Source: Asaia lannensis NBRC 102526 | Lineage (GTDB): Bacteria > Pseudomonadota > Alphaproteobacteria > Acetobacterales > Acetobacteraceae | Direction: 5' to 3' | NCBI RefSeq assembly: GCF_024054035.1 | Contig: NZ_JAMXQU010000001.1 | Coordinates: 496,001 to 560,000, forward strand | Length of the DNA stretch: 64,000 nucleotides | In this document: one piece after another, positions 1 through 8,586 of the stretch | How positions within the stretch are numbered: the stretch's first letter is position 1 | Layout of the letters: the number at the start of each line of letters is the position of its first letter | Program-made: the position numbers and the translations under genes | The notes under the pieces: generated by a model | What the model was told of the DNA's origin: nothing | Databases searched by the model: none | What the model saw: only the letters and a program-made list of their open reading frames with translations

Positions 1-286
1 TAAGGCCCTCCGCACGCAGAGAGTCCTGCCACTGCTCCCAGGCTTCCGGTAGCGGTGTTCCACGGGGCAAGCGCCCAAGGGTAAGCGCACGAACCCATCG
101 CAGCGGTTCCATGACGCGCCAGGAAAGAGAGCGCTTCATAAGCTTGAGCTGCTGGTTTGCCAAACGGAGTTCGGCCTGTAGCGAGTCCGCGCGGATTGTC
201 GCCAGATAGGAAGCCGCCTCTATTGCTTCGTCCCGATCATATGCGGGCTGAAGGGAAGAAGGTCGGGAATTGGGAAATTTGTGCAA
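1..286 (-). CDS. Glycosyltransferase-like protein, N-terminal fragment (runs off left edge)
   Basis: The minus strand is open from a stop at 290-292 to the window edge, giving about 95 residues. They begin with a short disordered stretch, then a helical, probably coiled-coil segment, then LSWRVMEPLRW. A similar 'SWR-x-x-x-PLRW' signature is common in large bacterial glycosyltransferases, in the linker between a coiled coil and the catalytic domain. No catalytic domain lies inside the window, so the function is inferred from the linker alone. The only in-frame start I see is TTG at 284-286, with a weak ribosome site. An ATG at 294-296 is in another frame and soon hits a stop, so the start may be wrong or the 5' end frameshifted. 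It is followed on the right by a terminator and a secreted RTX-like gene on the same strand. Confidence 0.45.
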   Translation of the reverse strand, partial: MHKFPNSRPSSLQPAYDRDEAIEAASYLATIRADSLQAELRLANQQLKLMKRSLSWRVMEPLRWVRALTLGRLPRGTPLPEAWEQWQDSLRAEGL

Positions 287-362
287 GACTTACTCATTAT
301 CTGGCGCAGGCAAAGTGCCACCGTTTAAAGGCGGGCAAATTATAACCCAGTTTCACCAGATG

Positions 363-397
363 GAAAAATGAAGGCCCGGTCATGAGACCGGGCCTTC
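363..397 (-). terminator. Rho-independent terminator of the RTX-like gene
   Basis: A perfect 12-base inverted repeat (370-381 with 386-397, four-base loop) is followed on the minus strand by ATTTTTCC. It lies about 33 bases past the stop codon of the gene at 431-1870, so it should end that transcript and separate it from the glycosyltransferase-like gene. Confidence 0.85.
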
Positions 398-430
398 ATT
401 GCGCGAAGTCTTCGCAACAGTCTGTAATCG

Positions 431-1870
431 TTAGCTGATAACGATGTTCGACGCCTTCAGATCGGTCACGCCGAGGAAGGTCACCTTCATGTTATTGTCC
501 AGCTGCAGCGTGGTGTTGCCGCCGTTGACCGTAGCTGTGGCGAGCAGATCCTGGATCGCCTTGTCTGCGTCGGCAGGCTTGTAGTTGTACATGAAGAACA
601 TGTTGCCAGCCGCACTACCGAAATCGGTGATCGTGATATCACCGCCATTATGGCCGGCCAGCACGCCGAAGGTGTTCGCTGCGCCGTCACCACCGGTCAC
701 GGTTGCATAACTGTCGCCATTCGAGTTCTCGAACTGCGTGCCGAATACGAAGTGGTCGGAGCCCGACGTACCGATGACCGTGTTGTTGCCAGCACCCGTC
801 CAGGCTTCGAGCGTGCCCTTGGACGAGGCCGCGTCGATATACTGGCTGCCTGTTGTATTGGGCTGGTTCGCAGTGAACAGGGCAAGACCGTTTGTATCGA
901 TCGTCGCGTGCAGGTCGTTGGCACCCCAGATCGTGCCGAGCCCGGCATTGATCGAGGTTGTACCCGTGCCGGAGATGAATTTCAGTGCACCGGAGACGCT
1001 GATGGCCTGATCGCTGCCGTGGTAGACCTGAAGATCGCCAGCAGCAGAGATGGTATCGCCAACGGCACCGACGATCGTCCCTGTTGAACCTGTAAAGTTG
1101 ACGGTCGATCCTGTGCCACCGAAGATCGTGCTGTTGATGCCGACAGAAATCTTGCTGCCAGAGAGCGCTGAATCGACGATAAGCGAATTCGATTTCAGAT
1201 CGACAACGGAGTTGCCACCCAGCAGTGTGACGGAGTCCGAAGCATTCTCGACGCCAGTGATCGTGTCCTGACCTTCGGAAGCAACGAAGTTTGCGCCGGT
1301 GCTGAGGGTGATAATGTTCTGACCATCGCCTGCACGAATGTTGTTTGTGCCTGCCGCTGCGATGATCGTATCGTTGCCGTCGCCGGTCGCAATGGTCCAG
1401 TTGCCCTTGTGACCGCTGCCATCGAACAGGTTGTTACCCATGGTCGAGACGAAAGTACCATTGTAGTTGCCAGCATAGAAGCTGACGCCTGCCGTGTTAC
1501 CTGCCAGAACGGAAAGATTGGATGCCGTAGCACCTGTGCCGTCAACCGTAACAGGAGATGACAGGGGCGAAACAGGCGCATCCTGCGTAGCGCTACCGAA
1601 AGCGCCACCCTGCGCGCCGATGACAAGGTTCGTATACGAACCCTGCATCGAGAAAGCACCACCCGTGGTGATGACTCCCTGAAGAACGCTGGTCGTCGAG
1701 GAAGGGGCAGAATTCGATCCGTTGACAAGGTCGACCGACGTCATATCACCAGTTTGGGTCGCATTCAGAATCTGCTTCGCATAGCTCGAAGCAAGAGTCT
1801 GCATGCGGGCACCTTCCACAGTGACCTGCACAGTCATACCTGACGAACCGACTACCGTTACGATCGCCAT
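431..1870 (-). CDS. Secreted RTX-like beta-repeat protein
   Basis: This 479-residue acidic protein has no cysteine and is rich in Gly, Ser, Thr, Asn and Asp. It contains degenerate RTX-type calcium-binding repeats, such as GDGNDTII (about 163-170) and GDGQNIIT (181-188), and a later run around 'GAGNNTVIGTSGSDHFVFG'. The C-terminus has an ITDF segment and ends with 'VTFLGVTDLKASNIVIS', which resembles uncleaved C-terminal signals of type I secreted proteins. There is no N-terminal signal peptide, which fits type I secretion. The start has a good ribosome site (AAAGGAG, eight bases before ATG). No secretion ABC transporter is nearby. It is probably an extracellular or surface-bound structural protein or adhesin. 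That function is inference from composition; the repeats are visible. Confidence 0.6.
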   Translation of the reverse strand: MAIVTVVGSSGMTVQVTVEGARMQTLASSYAKQILNATQTGDMTSVDLVNGSNSAPSSTTSVLQGVITTGGAFSMQGSYTNLVIGAQGGAFGSATQDAPVSPLSSPVTVDGTGATASNLSVLAGNTAGVSFYAGNYNGTFVSTMGNNLFDGSGHKGNWTIATGDGNDTIIAAAGTNNIRAGDGQNIITLSTGANFVASEGQDTITGVENASDSVTLLGGNSVVDLKSNSLIVDSALSGSKISVGINSTIFGGTGSTVNFTGSTGTIVGAVGDTISAAGDLQVYHGSDQAISVSGALKFISGTGTTSINAGLGTIWGANDLHATIDTNGLALFTANQPNTTGSQYIDAASSKGTLEAWTGAGNNTVIGTSGSDHFVFGTQFENSNGDSYATVTGGDGAANTFGVLAGHNGGDITITDFGSAAGNMFFMYNYKPADADKAIQDLLATATVNGGNTTLQLDNNMKVTFLGVTDLKASNIVIS

Positions 1871-2542
1871 GCGATCAACTCCTTTATTATTTTTGGAGGC
1901 TTACGACGCAAAACGTTACACTACCCCGGAATTGCAAGTTCCGATGCGCGGCCGTGGTTTTGTTATCTGATAAGACCCGCTTTGACCAACAACTTTTTTA
2001 TAAATGTCTTAACCTTCATGATGAGTCAATAAAATGAAGGTATTGGAAATCATTCGATATCCGATTTCTGAGAACTCATATTCTGGGAGGTGATTTCACA
2101 AGTAGAAATATTTTGTTAAGACATGCTTGGTTGATAAAAAAGCTAAGCCATTGAATCTAAAATGTAAGTGAGTTCGTCTTCTGTTCCGTTTGCTCACGAT
2201 TTGGTGAGAAAAAGCCATATTTTTTGATCGTGAATCAGGCTGGGGCCGACATTGTAATATTGCGAGATTAAGTAACAAAACTTCTTCTATTGTCCATATG
2301 TTGCGATGCCTGTCGCTGAGTGACGCATATTTGTGTCAAATAATACAATTTATGTTACCCAAACTAGGTGACGCAAGACGCTGAAGAACAGTATTATTTT
2401 CGTCAATTCTCGGGATATTGACGAAAAACCGCTGGACGTCGCAAATCTCATTGCTGAAAAATTATCAATAGATAACTTGCTATCCCTATCGATTGGTGAT
2501 CGCGGGATTGTGAGCTGTTTTACCCGATTTTGGCGAGGAAAT
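1871..2542. other. Long AT-rich spacer without a convincing gene
   Basis: About 670 bases are visibly AT-rich compared with the rest of the window. The only reading frame here (2096-2278, minus) has the composition of random AT-rich sequence and no ribosome site. The spacer is the 5' region of the RTX-like gene at 431-1870 and the 3' region of nadE. It probably holds the promoter of the RTX-like gene, and the base composition would suit silencing by a nucleoid protein. No individual site could be assigned. Confidence 0.6.
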
Positions 2543-4579
2543 TCAGAGAATCACCCGTGCCAATTCCTCCAGCCAAGCAGCTGCCGTCCCGTCGGAAGGA
2601 GCGCGCCACTCGCCACGGGGGGACAGGCTTCCGCCCGAGGAAAGCTTCGGACCATTGGGCATGGCGGAGCGTTTGAACTGGCTGAAGCCGAAGAAGCGTC
2701 TGATGAACAGTGAGAGCCAGTCGCGTATCTCGGTGGCATTGTAGGAAATCCGACGGTCGTCTGGATAATGAGCGGGCCAGATACCCCGGTTCTTGTCCTC
2801 CCAGGCCTGGATGGCAAGGAACAGGATCTTGCTCGGTCTGAAACCGTGGCGCAGCGTGTAATACAGATTGAAGTCCTGAAGGGGATAAGGCCCGATCTTT
2901 TCTTCTGTCTTCTGTACGCCCTGGGTGTCTGCGGGAACGAGTTCCGGGGTGATTTCTGCGGAAACGATGGAGTCCAGCACCGGTGATATGGCTTCGCCAA
3001 GGCTTTCCTGACGGGCCAGCCATCGGATCAGGTGCTGGATGAGCGTTTTCGGCATGCCTGCATTGACATTATAATGCGACATCTGGTCGCCGACACCGTA
3101 AGTACACCATCCAAGCGCCAGCTCGGACAGATCGCCGGTCCCTATGACGATACCGTTGCACTGGTTTGCAAGACGGAACAGGAAATCGGTGCGTAGCCCT
3201 GCCTGTACGTTTTCGAACGTCACATCATGCGTTGCCTCTCCCGAGGCAAAAGGATGGCCGATCGTGTCGAGCATCTGCATGGCTGTAGGGCGTATATCGA
3301 GTTCATGCGCACACACACCAAGCGCGCTCATCAATGCATGAGCCAGACCGAGGCTCGTTTCCCCGGTTGCAAAGCCCGGCATGGTATAGGCATGCACCCG
3401 GTCCCGCTGCCATCCCATTTCATCGGCGGCTCTTGCGGCCACAAGCAGGGCGAGGGTGGAGTCGAGACCGCCCGATACGCCAATCACGACACGTTCGACG
3501 CCGCTGGTTTCGAGCCTCTGGGTCAGGGCGCGTACCTGTATGGTCCAAGCCTCATAACAATCCTGATCCAGTCGCGCGGGATCTTCGGGTACGAAGGGAA
3601 AGCGCGGAACAGCGCGTCTGAAACCGATATCGTCCAGCGACGGTGCAAGAGAGAAGGTCACCCGGCGCCAGGTTGTCCCTGCGTTCTGCCGGGCACAATC
3701 GTGGAAGCTGCCCATACGCATGCGTTCCTGACGCAGCAGATCCAGATCGATATCGGCAAGGGTTACTTGGGCGGTTTTCGGAAAGCGCGTTGATTCGCCC
3801 AGAAGGCGTCCCGCCTCATATACGGAAACCTGTCCGTCCCACGCGACATCTGTCGTCGATTCTCCTGCGCCTGCCGCAGCATAGACATAGGCGCAAAGCG
3901 CGCGCTGAGATTGTGCGCGGCACAGCAGGTGACGATCCTCGGATTTGCCGATGGTGATGGTGCTGGCAGAAGGGTTGCCTATGATTGTCGCCCCGGCCAT
4001 GGCCAGTGCGGTGCTGGGTGGGCTTGGAACCCATAGATCCTCGCAGATCTCGATCCCGAGCGTGAAACCGGGAAGGTCGGATGCTTCGAACAGGAGATCG
4101 CTTCCGAACGGAACCTCATCGGTCCCCAGCCTGATCGTCTCACCTGCAATGCCGGCACCCGGTGTGAATTGCCGGGAGTCATAGAATTCGCGGTAATTAG
4201 GCAGATAGGATTTCGGAACGACGCCCAGAAACTTCCCACGATGAAGAATGACGGCGCAGTTGAACAGTCTTGCACGGTGGACGAGAGGCGCCCCTACCAC
4301 AGTCACGCATCCCCAGGCCTGCGAGGCTTCGCGCAGGGAAAGCAGCGCGGCCATCACACCATCCAGCAGAGCATCCTGCTGCCTCAGATCGTCGATGGCA
4401 TAGCCGGACAGACACATTTCTGGAAATACGGCGACAGCGGCGCCTTCTGCAGCACATTGGGCTGCCAGAGTGCAGATCTGGGCGAGGTTGTGTTGCGGGT
4501 CGGCCAGACGAACGGGCACGGTGCAGGCTGCAACGCGTGCAAAACCATGCCGGTACAGAGACCTGAAAGGGTTCGTCAT
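2543..4579 (-). CDS. nadE: Glutamine-dependent NAD(+) synthetase
   Basis: NadE makes NAD from deamido-NAD, ATP and glutamine in the cytoplasm, the last step of NAD synthesis. The 678-residue protein has the usual two-domain form. The N-terminal carbon-nitrogen hydrolase (glutaminase) domain shows the triad Glu54 (FPEMCLSG), Lys123 (VPKSYLPN) and Cys179 (EICEDLW). The C-terminal synthetase domain shows the ATP-pyrophosphatase loop GVSGGLDST near residue 370 and a later GTGDLSELALGW segment. I chose the ATG at 4577-4579 because it has AGGAG six bases upstream and because the family begins around this point; an in-frame ATG 17 codons earlier lacks both. The gene stands alone, facing away from the DUF1328 gene at 4768. 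Confidence 0.95.
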   Translation of the reverse strand: MTNPFRSLYRHGFARVAACTVPVRLADPQHNLAQICTLAAQCAAEGAAVAVFPEMCLSGYAIDDLRQQDALLDGVMAALLSLREASQAWGCVTVVGAPLVHRARLFNCAVILHRGKFLGVVPKSYLPNYREFYDSRQFTPGAGIAGETIRLGTDEVPFGSDLLFEASDLPGFTLGIEICEDLWVPSPPSTALAMAGATIIGNPSASTITIGKSEDRHLLCRAQSQRALCAYVYAAAGAGESTTDVAWDGQVSVYEAGRLLGESTRFPKTAQVTLADIDLDLLRQERMRMGSFHDCARQNAGTTWRRVTFSLAPSLDDIGFRRAVPRFPFVPEDPARLDQDCYEAWTIQVRALTQRLETSGVERVVIGVSGGLDSTLALLVAARAADEMGWQRDRVHAYTMPGFATGETSLGLAHALMSALGVCAHELDIRPTAMQMLDTIGHPFASGEATHDVTFENVQAGLRTDFLFRLANQCNGIVIGTGDLSELALGWCTYGVGDQMSHYNVNAGMPKTLIQHLIRWLARQESLGEAISPVLDSIVSAEITPELVPADTQGVQKTEEKIGPYPLQDFNLYYTLRHGFRPSKILFLAIQAWEDKNRGIWPAHYPDDRRISYNATEIRDWLSLFIRRFFGFSQFKRSAMPNGPKLSSGGSLSPRGEWRAPSDGTAAAWLEELARVIL

Positions 4580-4767
4580 TTCGTCTCCTGTCCTGCTCTT
4601 GCGATCCGCAGTGTGGCCGGGTGGGGGCATATTTCCGACCAGAAACGTCTTTCCGGATTAAAAAACAAGAGTTCCTGTCGAGGCAGCAAACCTGTCCGGC
4701 TTTCACCCGTTCACGATCAACCCCGGATCATGACGATTATGTTATGTTCCTTTACGGAGTTTTCGTC

Positions 4768-4938
4768 ATGGATCTGCTGCGCTGGACAATCGTCTTTCTG
4801 GTTCTCGCCCTTCTTGCTGGCCTTCTCGGCTTTGGCGGTATCTCGGCCGACTTCGCGTCGATCGGCAAGATCCTGTTCTTTATCTTCCTCGTTCTGTTCG
4901 TCGTCAGCTTCATCTTCGGTCGCGGTCGTACGCGCTGA
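4768..4938 (+). CDS. DUF1328 small membrane protein (YtjA family)
   Basis: A 56-residue hydrophobic protein starts MDLLRWTIVFLVLALLAG, continues with GFGGISADFASIGKILFF, and ends in a second hydrophobic helix with a basic tail (FGRGRTR). This two-helix pattern, with a GFGG..A...A.IGK centre, matches the DUF1328/YtjA family of small inner-membrane proteins, whose function is not established. The start at 4768 has GGAG eight bases upstream. An in-frame ATG at 4744 would add eight residues but lacks a comparable ribosome site. It is divergent from nadE and convergent with the glycine-rich gene. Confidence 0.85.
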   Translation: MDLLRWTIVFLVLALLAGLLGFGGISADFASIGKILFFIFLVLFVVSFIFGRGRTR

Positions 4939-5057
4939 GGTTTTCTGCCTTCGGTCTTCAGCGGACGGTGCAGCCCGGCCTATGCGCCGGGCCCATACGG
5001 CCCCAGTCCGGATGTGGAGGGTTATAGTTTCGTCGTGGATACCTGCGGCGGCTTCAT

Positions 5058-5086
5058 GGGGAAGAGACCACGTTGGTTTCTTCCCC
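5058..5086. terminator. Possible bidirectional terminator hairpin
   Basis: A GC-rich inverted repeat (GGGGAAGA...TCTTCCCC with a paired centre and one mismatch) lies between the convergent DUF1328 and glycine-rich genes. It starts about ten bases past the stop of the latter. There is no long T-run on either side, so termination is inferred from position and stem strength. Confidence 0.4.
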
Positions 5087-5097
5087 TTTGTGCGTCT

Positions 5098-5799
5098 CTA
5101 GTATCCGCCCGGAGACGGGTCGCCAGGATAGGTGCCCGGATAGGCATAGCCCTGCTGTGGATCGCAATTGACGTAGCCCCCGCATGCATAGGTATAGGGT
5201 GCCGCCACATAAGGCTGCGCAGGATAGGGTTGGGCATAGTAGGGCGCAGTAACCGCTGCGCCGATCACCGCTCCGGTTGCAAGGCCGAGGCCGAGGCCAC
5301 CCCAGCCTGCACCCCAACCACCCCAGCCCCATCCGCCGCCCCAGCCGGGCATACCCCAGCCATAGCCTACCCAGCCGGGACCGCCCCAGCCCCAACCGGG
5401 ACCACGCCATCCGCCGCCCCATGGACGCCCCCATCCGCCACCCCAGCCACCACCTCGTCCGTACCAACCGGGGCCGCCCCTTCCTGGACCACCCCAGCCA
5501 GGACGACCCCAGCCGGGACCACCGCCCGGACGACCATATCCGGCATGACCAAATCCTGGGCCGCCTCCGCCCCAGCCCCCGGGGCGACCGCCACCAAATC
5601 CGCCGCCTGGACCGCCGGGACCGCCGCCATGAAAACCTCCGCCGGGGCCGCCGCCCGGTCCACCCCCATGGAAACCACCGCCGCCACCGCCATGGAATCC
5701 ACCACCGTGCTGCGCAAAAGCAGCCGGGGAGACAAGCAGGGTTGAGGCAGACAGGGGAACGACAAGCAACAGGGAGCCTGCCTTAAGCGCTTTACGCAT
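5098..5799 (-). CDS. Secreted glycine-rich protein
   Basis: This is a 233-residue protein of unknown function. A clear signal peptide (MRKALKAGSLLLVVPLSAS..., cleavage likely after AAFA) is followed by roughly 130 residues made almost only of Gly with Trp, Pro, Arg and His, in units such as FHGGG, GRPGWG and GWGGG. A short hydrophobic segment follows (GLGLATGAVIGAAVTAP), then a Tyr/Pro/Ala-rich tail with two cysteines (YACGGYVNCDP). The tail pattern YACGGYV.CD is reminiscent of other glycine-zipper or glycine-rich envelope proteins. It is probably periplasmic or exported to the surface. Two identical palindromes lie upstream (see 5851-5907). The low-complexity coding sequence generates long false frames on the other strand. 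Confidence 0.75.
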   Translation of the reverse strand: MRKALKAGSLLLVVPLSASTLLVSPAAFAQHGGGFHGGGGGGFHGGGPGGGPGGGFHGGGPGGPGGGFGGGRPGGWGGGGPGFGHAGYGRPGGGPGWGRPGWGGPGRGGPGWYGRGGGWGGGWGRPWGGGWRGPGWGWGGPGWVGYGWGMPGWGGGWGWGGWGAGWGGLGLGLATGAVIGAAVTAPYYAQPYPAQPYVAAPYTYACGGYVNCDPQQGYAYPGTYPGDPSPGGY

Positions 5800-5850
5800 G
5801 GATGATATCTTTCCCGGCTTGGAAAGCGGTGGAGTCCGTTTCTCTTCCCT

Positions 5851-5907
5851 ACGATATCGTGTGGGTGCAGGGCGGAATAAAGACGAAAGCGTAACTGCGC
5901 GATATCG
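5851..5907. promoter_or_regulatory. Two CGATATCG palindromes upstream of the glycine-rich gene
   Basis: The 8-base palindrome CGATATCG occurs at 5852-5859 (inside the 10-base palindrome ACGATATCGT) and again at 5900-5907, 48 bases apart, within the roughly 330-base gene-free stretch 5800-6129. Their position 50-110 bases before the start of the glycine-rich gene suggests an operator pair. No regulator can be named. The rest of the stretch holds nothing I can assign. Confidence 0.3.
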
Positions 5908-6129
5908 TTTCGTGACAAAATATTCTGGTCTTTGCCTATATGCGTCCCATGAGCCGCACGCGATGCGGAATTATGCTTCGGGCCGAAGGCGCACAGTTAA
6001 AAACCGGGCGCGTAGCGATACAGGGAAGGTGCGTGGATTCTCAGACGATGCCTAGGAATATCTTCTGTGTCCGGGCTGGATGCGGGGCGTTCCGTACCGG
6101 GACACTCCTGTAAAAATTCTTGCCTGAGG

Positions 6130-6753
6130 TCAGCGTCTCGGTCGCCTGCGTATATGGGCGCCCAGACGGGCCAGAGTATCGTGTAATTCTCCGTCCTTGA
6201 TGCCGGGAATCGCAACGGGCTGAGGGGTCGGTCTGGCGGCAGGCGAGACGGGGCGCAACACGGCAGGGTCCTGCACGATACGTATCTTTCTGACCAGAAC
6301 CGTCCCGTCATCGAAACGCAGGTCGCGCCCGCTCCTGAGCGGGCCGCAATGCGTGTTGATGCGCTCGATCAGCTGCGGTGCAAGATGTTGCAGCTCAAGC
6401 GCGACAGGACCGGTGCAGGCAATTGTCAGCGTGCCTGCACTGACTCTGCGTGGCTCGCTTTGCGCTGCCAGCGCTGCACCCACGATTTCTGCCCAGTCCA
6501 GAATGAGCCGCACCGCCGGAGCGGGGCGTTTTGCAAAAGCGGGTCGGGTGATCTGTGGCAGGATCGCGCCCAGCGCACGCCCTGTCATGATCCGCTTTTC
6601 GTAAAGAGCGGGGGATGAGGTCGTGCCACCGGCAGGAGTCGCCGATCCCGCTGCTTTCACGCGTGGTTTGTTTGTGCTGGCTGCAACGCGCGAAGGGTCT
6701 TTTACAGCTCCGGTGCGGGAAAAACCCTTGTCCGATCGGGTATCACGTTTCAT
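6130..6753 (-). CDS. DUF721 (DciA-like) protein
   Basis: The 207-residue protein has a DUF721 domain starting near residue 56 (MTGRALGAILPQITRPAF...), followed by ...LILDWAEIVGAALAAQSEPRRV and LTIACTGPVALELQHLAPQLIERIN. This is the hallmark 'W..IVG..LA..S.P......L.V......A.EL......L...IN' pattern. DUF721 proteins include DciA, which helps load the replicative helicase, so a replication role is plausible but inferred. The first 55 residues are low-complexity and basic. The start at 6753 has AGAAGGAG about 11 bases upstream; the shorter alternative at 6588 has no ribosome site. It is divergent from mutY, the two starts being only nine bases apart, so they share a very short promoter region. Confidence 0.75.
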   Translation of the reverse strand: MKRDTRSDKGFSRTGAVKDPSRVAASTNKPRVKAAGSATPAGGTTSSPALYEKRIMTGRALGAILPQITRPAFAKRPAPAVRLILDWAEIVGAALAAQSEPRRVSAGTLTIACTGPVALELQHLAPQLIERINTHCGPLRSGRDLRFDDGTVLVRKIRIVQDPAVLRPVSPAARPTPQPVAIPGIKDGELHDTLARLGAHIRRRPRR

Positions 6754-6762
6754 ATCGCCGGG

Positions 6763-7803
6763 GTGACTCCTTCTGCTTCCGATCTGCTGGACTGGTACGC
6801 GCGCCAAAGGCGTGTCCTCCCATGGCGTGCTCTTCCTGGGCAGGTAGCCGATCCCTATGCTGTCTGGCTGAGCGAAATCATGCTGCAGCAAACGACAGTC
6901 GTGACCGTTATGCCGTATTTCGAACGCTTTCTGAAGCGTTATCCGACGGTCGATGCTCTGGCTTCGGCCCCGCTTCAGGACGTGCTGGCAAGCTGGGCAG
7001 GGCTTGGATATTACAGCCGTGCGCGCAATCTGCATGCATGTGCCGTGCTCGTTTCCGACCGGGGGGGCTTTCCCGATACGGTGGCGGGCTTGCAGGCCTT
7101 GCCGGGCATCGGGGCCTATACGGCACGAGCCATCGCGTCGATCGCCTTTGGGGTTCCGGTCGTGCCGGTCGATGGAAATGTCGAGCGGGTCACTGCACGG
7201 CTGCATGCTTTCGAGACACCTCTCCCCGCGGGCCGGCGTGCGCTGGATCAGCTCGCTTCGATGCTCAATGACGATCCTGCAGCACAGGCCGCGCCAAGTG
7301 ACTTCACCCAGGCATTGTTCGATCTCGGAGCTGGCATCTGCACGCCACGCCGTCCCTCCTGCCTCATGTGCCCCTGGCGGGTATCCTGCCGTGCCCATGC
7401 CGGAGGCGAGCCGGCGCGTTTTCCGGTCAAGGCGCCGCGCAAGGCCAGACCTGAGCGTCATGGCGTGGTGTTTGTGCTGGAGGATGCGACCGGCGCGATC
7501 TGGCTCAGGCATCGCCCCGAGCAGGGATTGCTGGGAGGCATGACCGAGCTTCCCGGAACGTCCTGGCAGGACCGGCCTGTCGCGCTTTCCGACGCCTTCA
7601 GTGAGTCGCCCGCTGAAGTGACATGGAAAGTCGCTGGACAGGTGAAGCATGTTTTTACACATTTTACGCTTAATCTGACGGTCGTCAGGGGCGCGGTAGA
7701 GAATTTCAGGATGCTTCACAATCAGCCGGGATTTGCCTGTCCGCCACACGCCATTGCAGATCAGGCCCTGCCGAGTGTCATGCGTAAATGCCTGGCCCTG
7801 TGA
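6763..7803 (+). CDS. mutY: A/G-specific adenine glycosylase
   Basis: MutY removes adenine mispaired with 8-oxoguanine or guanine, protecting against oxidative mutation. The 346-residue protein has the HhH-GPD fold: catalytic Glu38 in SEIMLQQT, the helix-hairpin-helix LPGIGAYTARAIASIAFG, and catalytic Asp137 in VPVDGNVERV. A [4Fe-4S] motif follows (C-x6-C-x2-C-x5-C, in CTPRRPSC-LMC-PWRVSC). The C-terminal third is the NUDIX-like 8-oxoG recognition domain (KHVFTHFTLNL). The start is GTG. The length is normal for the family. It is divergent from the DciA-like gene. Confidence 0.95.
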   Translation: MTPSASDLLDWYARQRRVLPWRALPGQVADPYAVWLSEIMLQQTTVVTVMPYFERFLKRYPTVDALASAPLQDVLASWAGLGYYSRARNLHACAVLVSDRGGFPDTVAGLQALPGIGAYTARAIASIAFGVPVVPVDGNVERVTARLHAFETPLPAGRRALDQLASMLNDDPAAQAAPSDFTQALFDLGAGICTPRRPSCLMCPWRVSCRAHAGGEPARFPVKAPRKARPERHGVVFVLEDATGAIWLRHRPEQGLLGGMTELPGTSWQDRPVALSDAFSESPAEVTWKVAGQVKHVFTHFTLNLTVVRGAVENFRMLHNQPGFACPPHAIADQALPSVMRKCLAL

Positions 7804-7938
7804 TCCCTGACTTCAGGAGAATGCGGTCCGGCACCCGCTATAGGATCAGTTCCGGCCCGGTCGCCCGGGTCGAGCGCGTAATCTGCCGTGTCGTTTCGGG
7901 CGATAGCGCAGAGCGATAGATGAAAGGGACGCCTGTCC

Positions 7939-8541
7939 ATGCTTTTTGCCTCCGATCGGTTCTGGCTTCTCGATTTTTTTGGACATGTGGTCGATCACGA
8001 TCCGCTGCGTGATTGTCTGTTTTCTGTCGTGCCACCGCCCGGGCGCTATCCGGGTCTTTTCTTTTTTGCCGACACCGTATCCCAGCCGCAATTTGCCGTA
8101 ACGCTGCGCAAGGCCGTCTCGCTGCCTGTGCCTATTCCCAAACTTCTCGCGACGCGTCAGCCGAGCGGTGTCGTCACTCTCCAGCGTCTCGACGGGTCAG
8201 GGCGCTATCTGCGCAGTGTCGAGAATGACGGAATTGATTTTCTTGCCACCGAGGCCAAGGACTGGGAACAGTTCTTCATCCTGTCCGAGCAGATGATGCA
8301 TGCCTATGCCATTCTCAGTCAGGCCGATGTGAGCGTCATTACGCACCAGGAAGGCGAAACCCTGTCGCCCATGACGTTTGCGCAGGGGCATCGCGGGGTT
8401 ATCGGACCGGTCAGCTTCTCTCTGGCGGCCAATCTGCCCGAGCTGGAAGCGCTGGCGATGCTCGAACCAGGGCAGGCGGCCGACCTCGCTTTGAAAACCA
8501 TCGAGGGTGAAACCGTTACCCTCAGCGTCAGGCGGACATAA
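7939..8541 (+). CDS. Conserved-looking hypothetical protein, unknown function
   Basis: I do not recognise this 200-residue protein. It starts MLFASDRFWLLDFFGHVVDHDP after a reasonable ribosome site (AAGGGA, nine bases upstream). It has no signal peptide and no clear membrane helix, and is mixed alpha/beta in composition with only one cysteine. Segments such as YPGLFFFADTVSQPQFAVTL and the even spacing of hydrophobic residues look like a folded cytoplasmic domain. Codon use matches its neighbours, which supports it over the antisense frames. It lies between mutY and the convergent photolyase gene, so it could be co-transcribed with mutY across a 135-base gap. No function can be assigned. Confidence 0.65.
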   Translation: MLFASDRFWLLDFFGHVVDHDPLRDCLFSVVPPPGRYPGLFFFADTVSQPQFAVTLRKAVSLPVPIPKLLATRQPSGVVTLQRLDGSGRYLRSVENDGIDFLATEAKDWEQFFILSEQMMHAYAILSQADVSVITHQEGETLSPMTFAQGHRGVIGPVSFSLAANLPELEALAMLEPGQAADLALKTIEGETVTLSVRRT

Positions 8542-8586
8542 AACCGACCAGAGATCCGTTTTCAAAGGTCGATCGGACCGGACGTG

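Noticed and set aside
2096-2278. 60-residue frame in the AT-rich spacer
   Set aside because: Random composition, no ribosome site, no match.
7838-8091. Two minus-strand frames overlapping the start of the gene at 7939
   Set aside because: Very basic, no family match, no ribosome site; the plus-strand frame is longer and looks like a folded protein.
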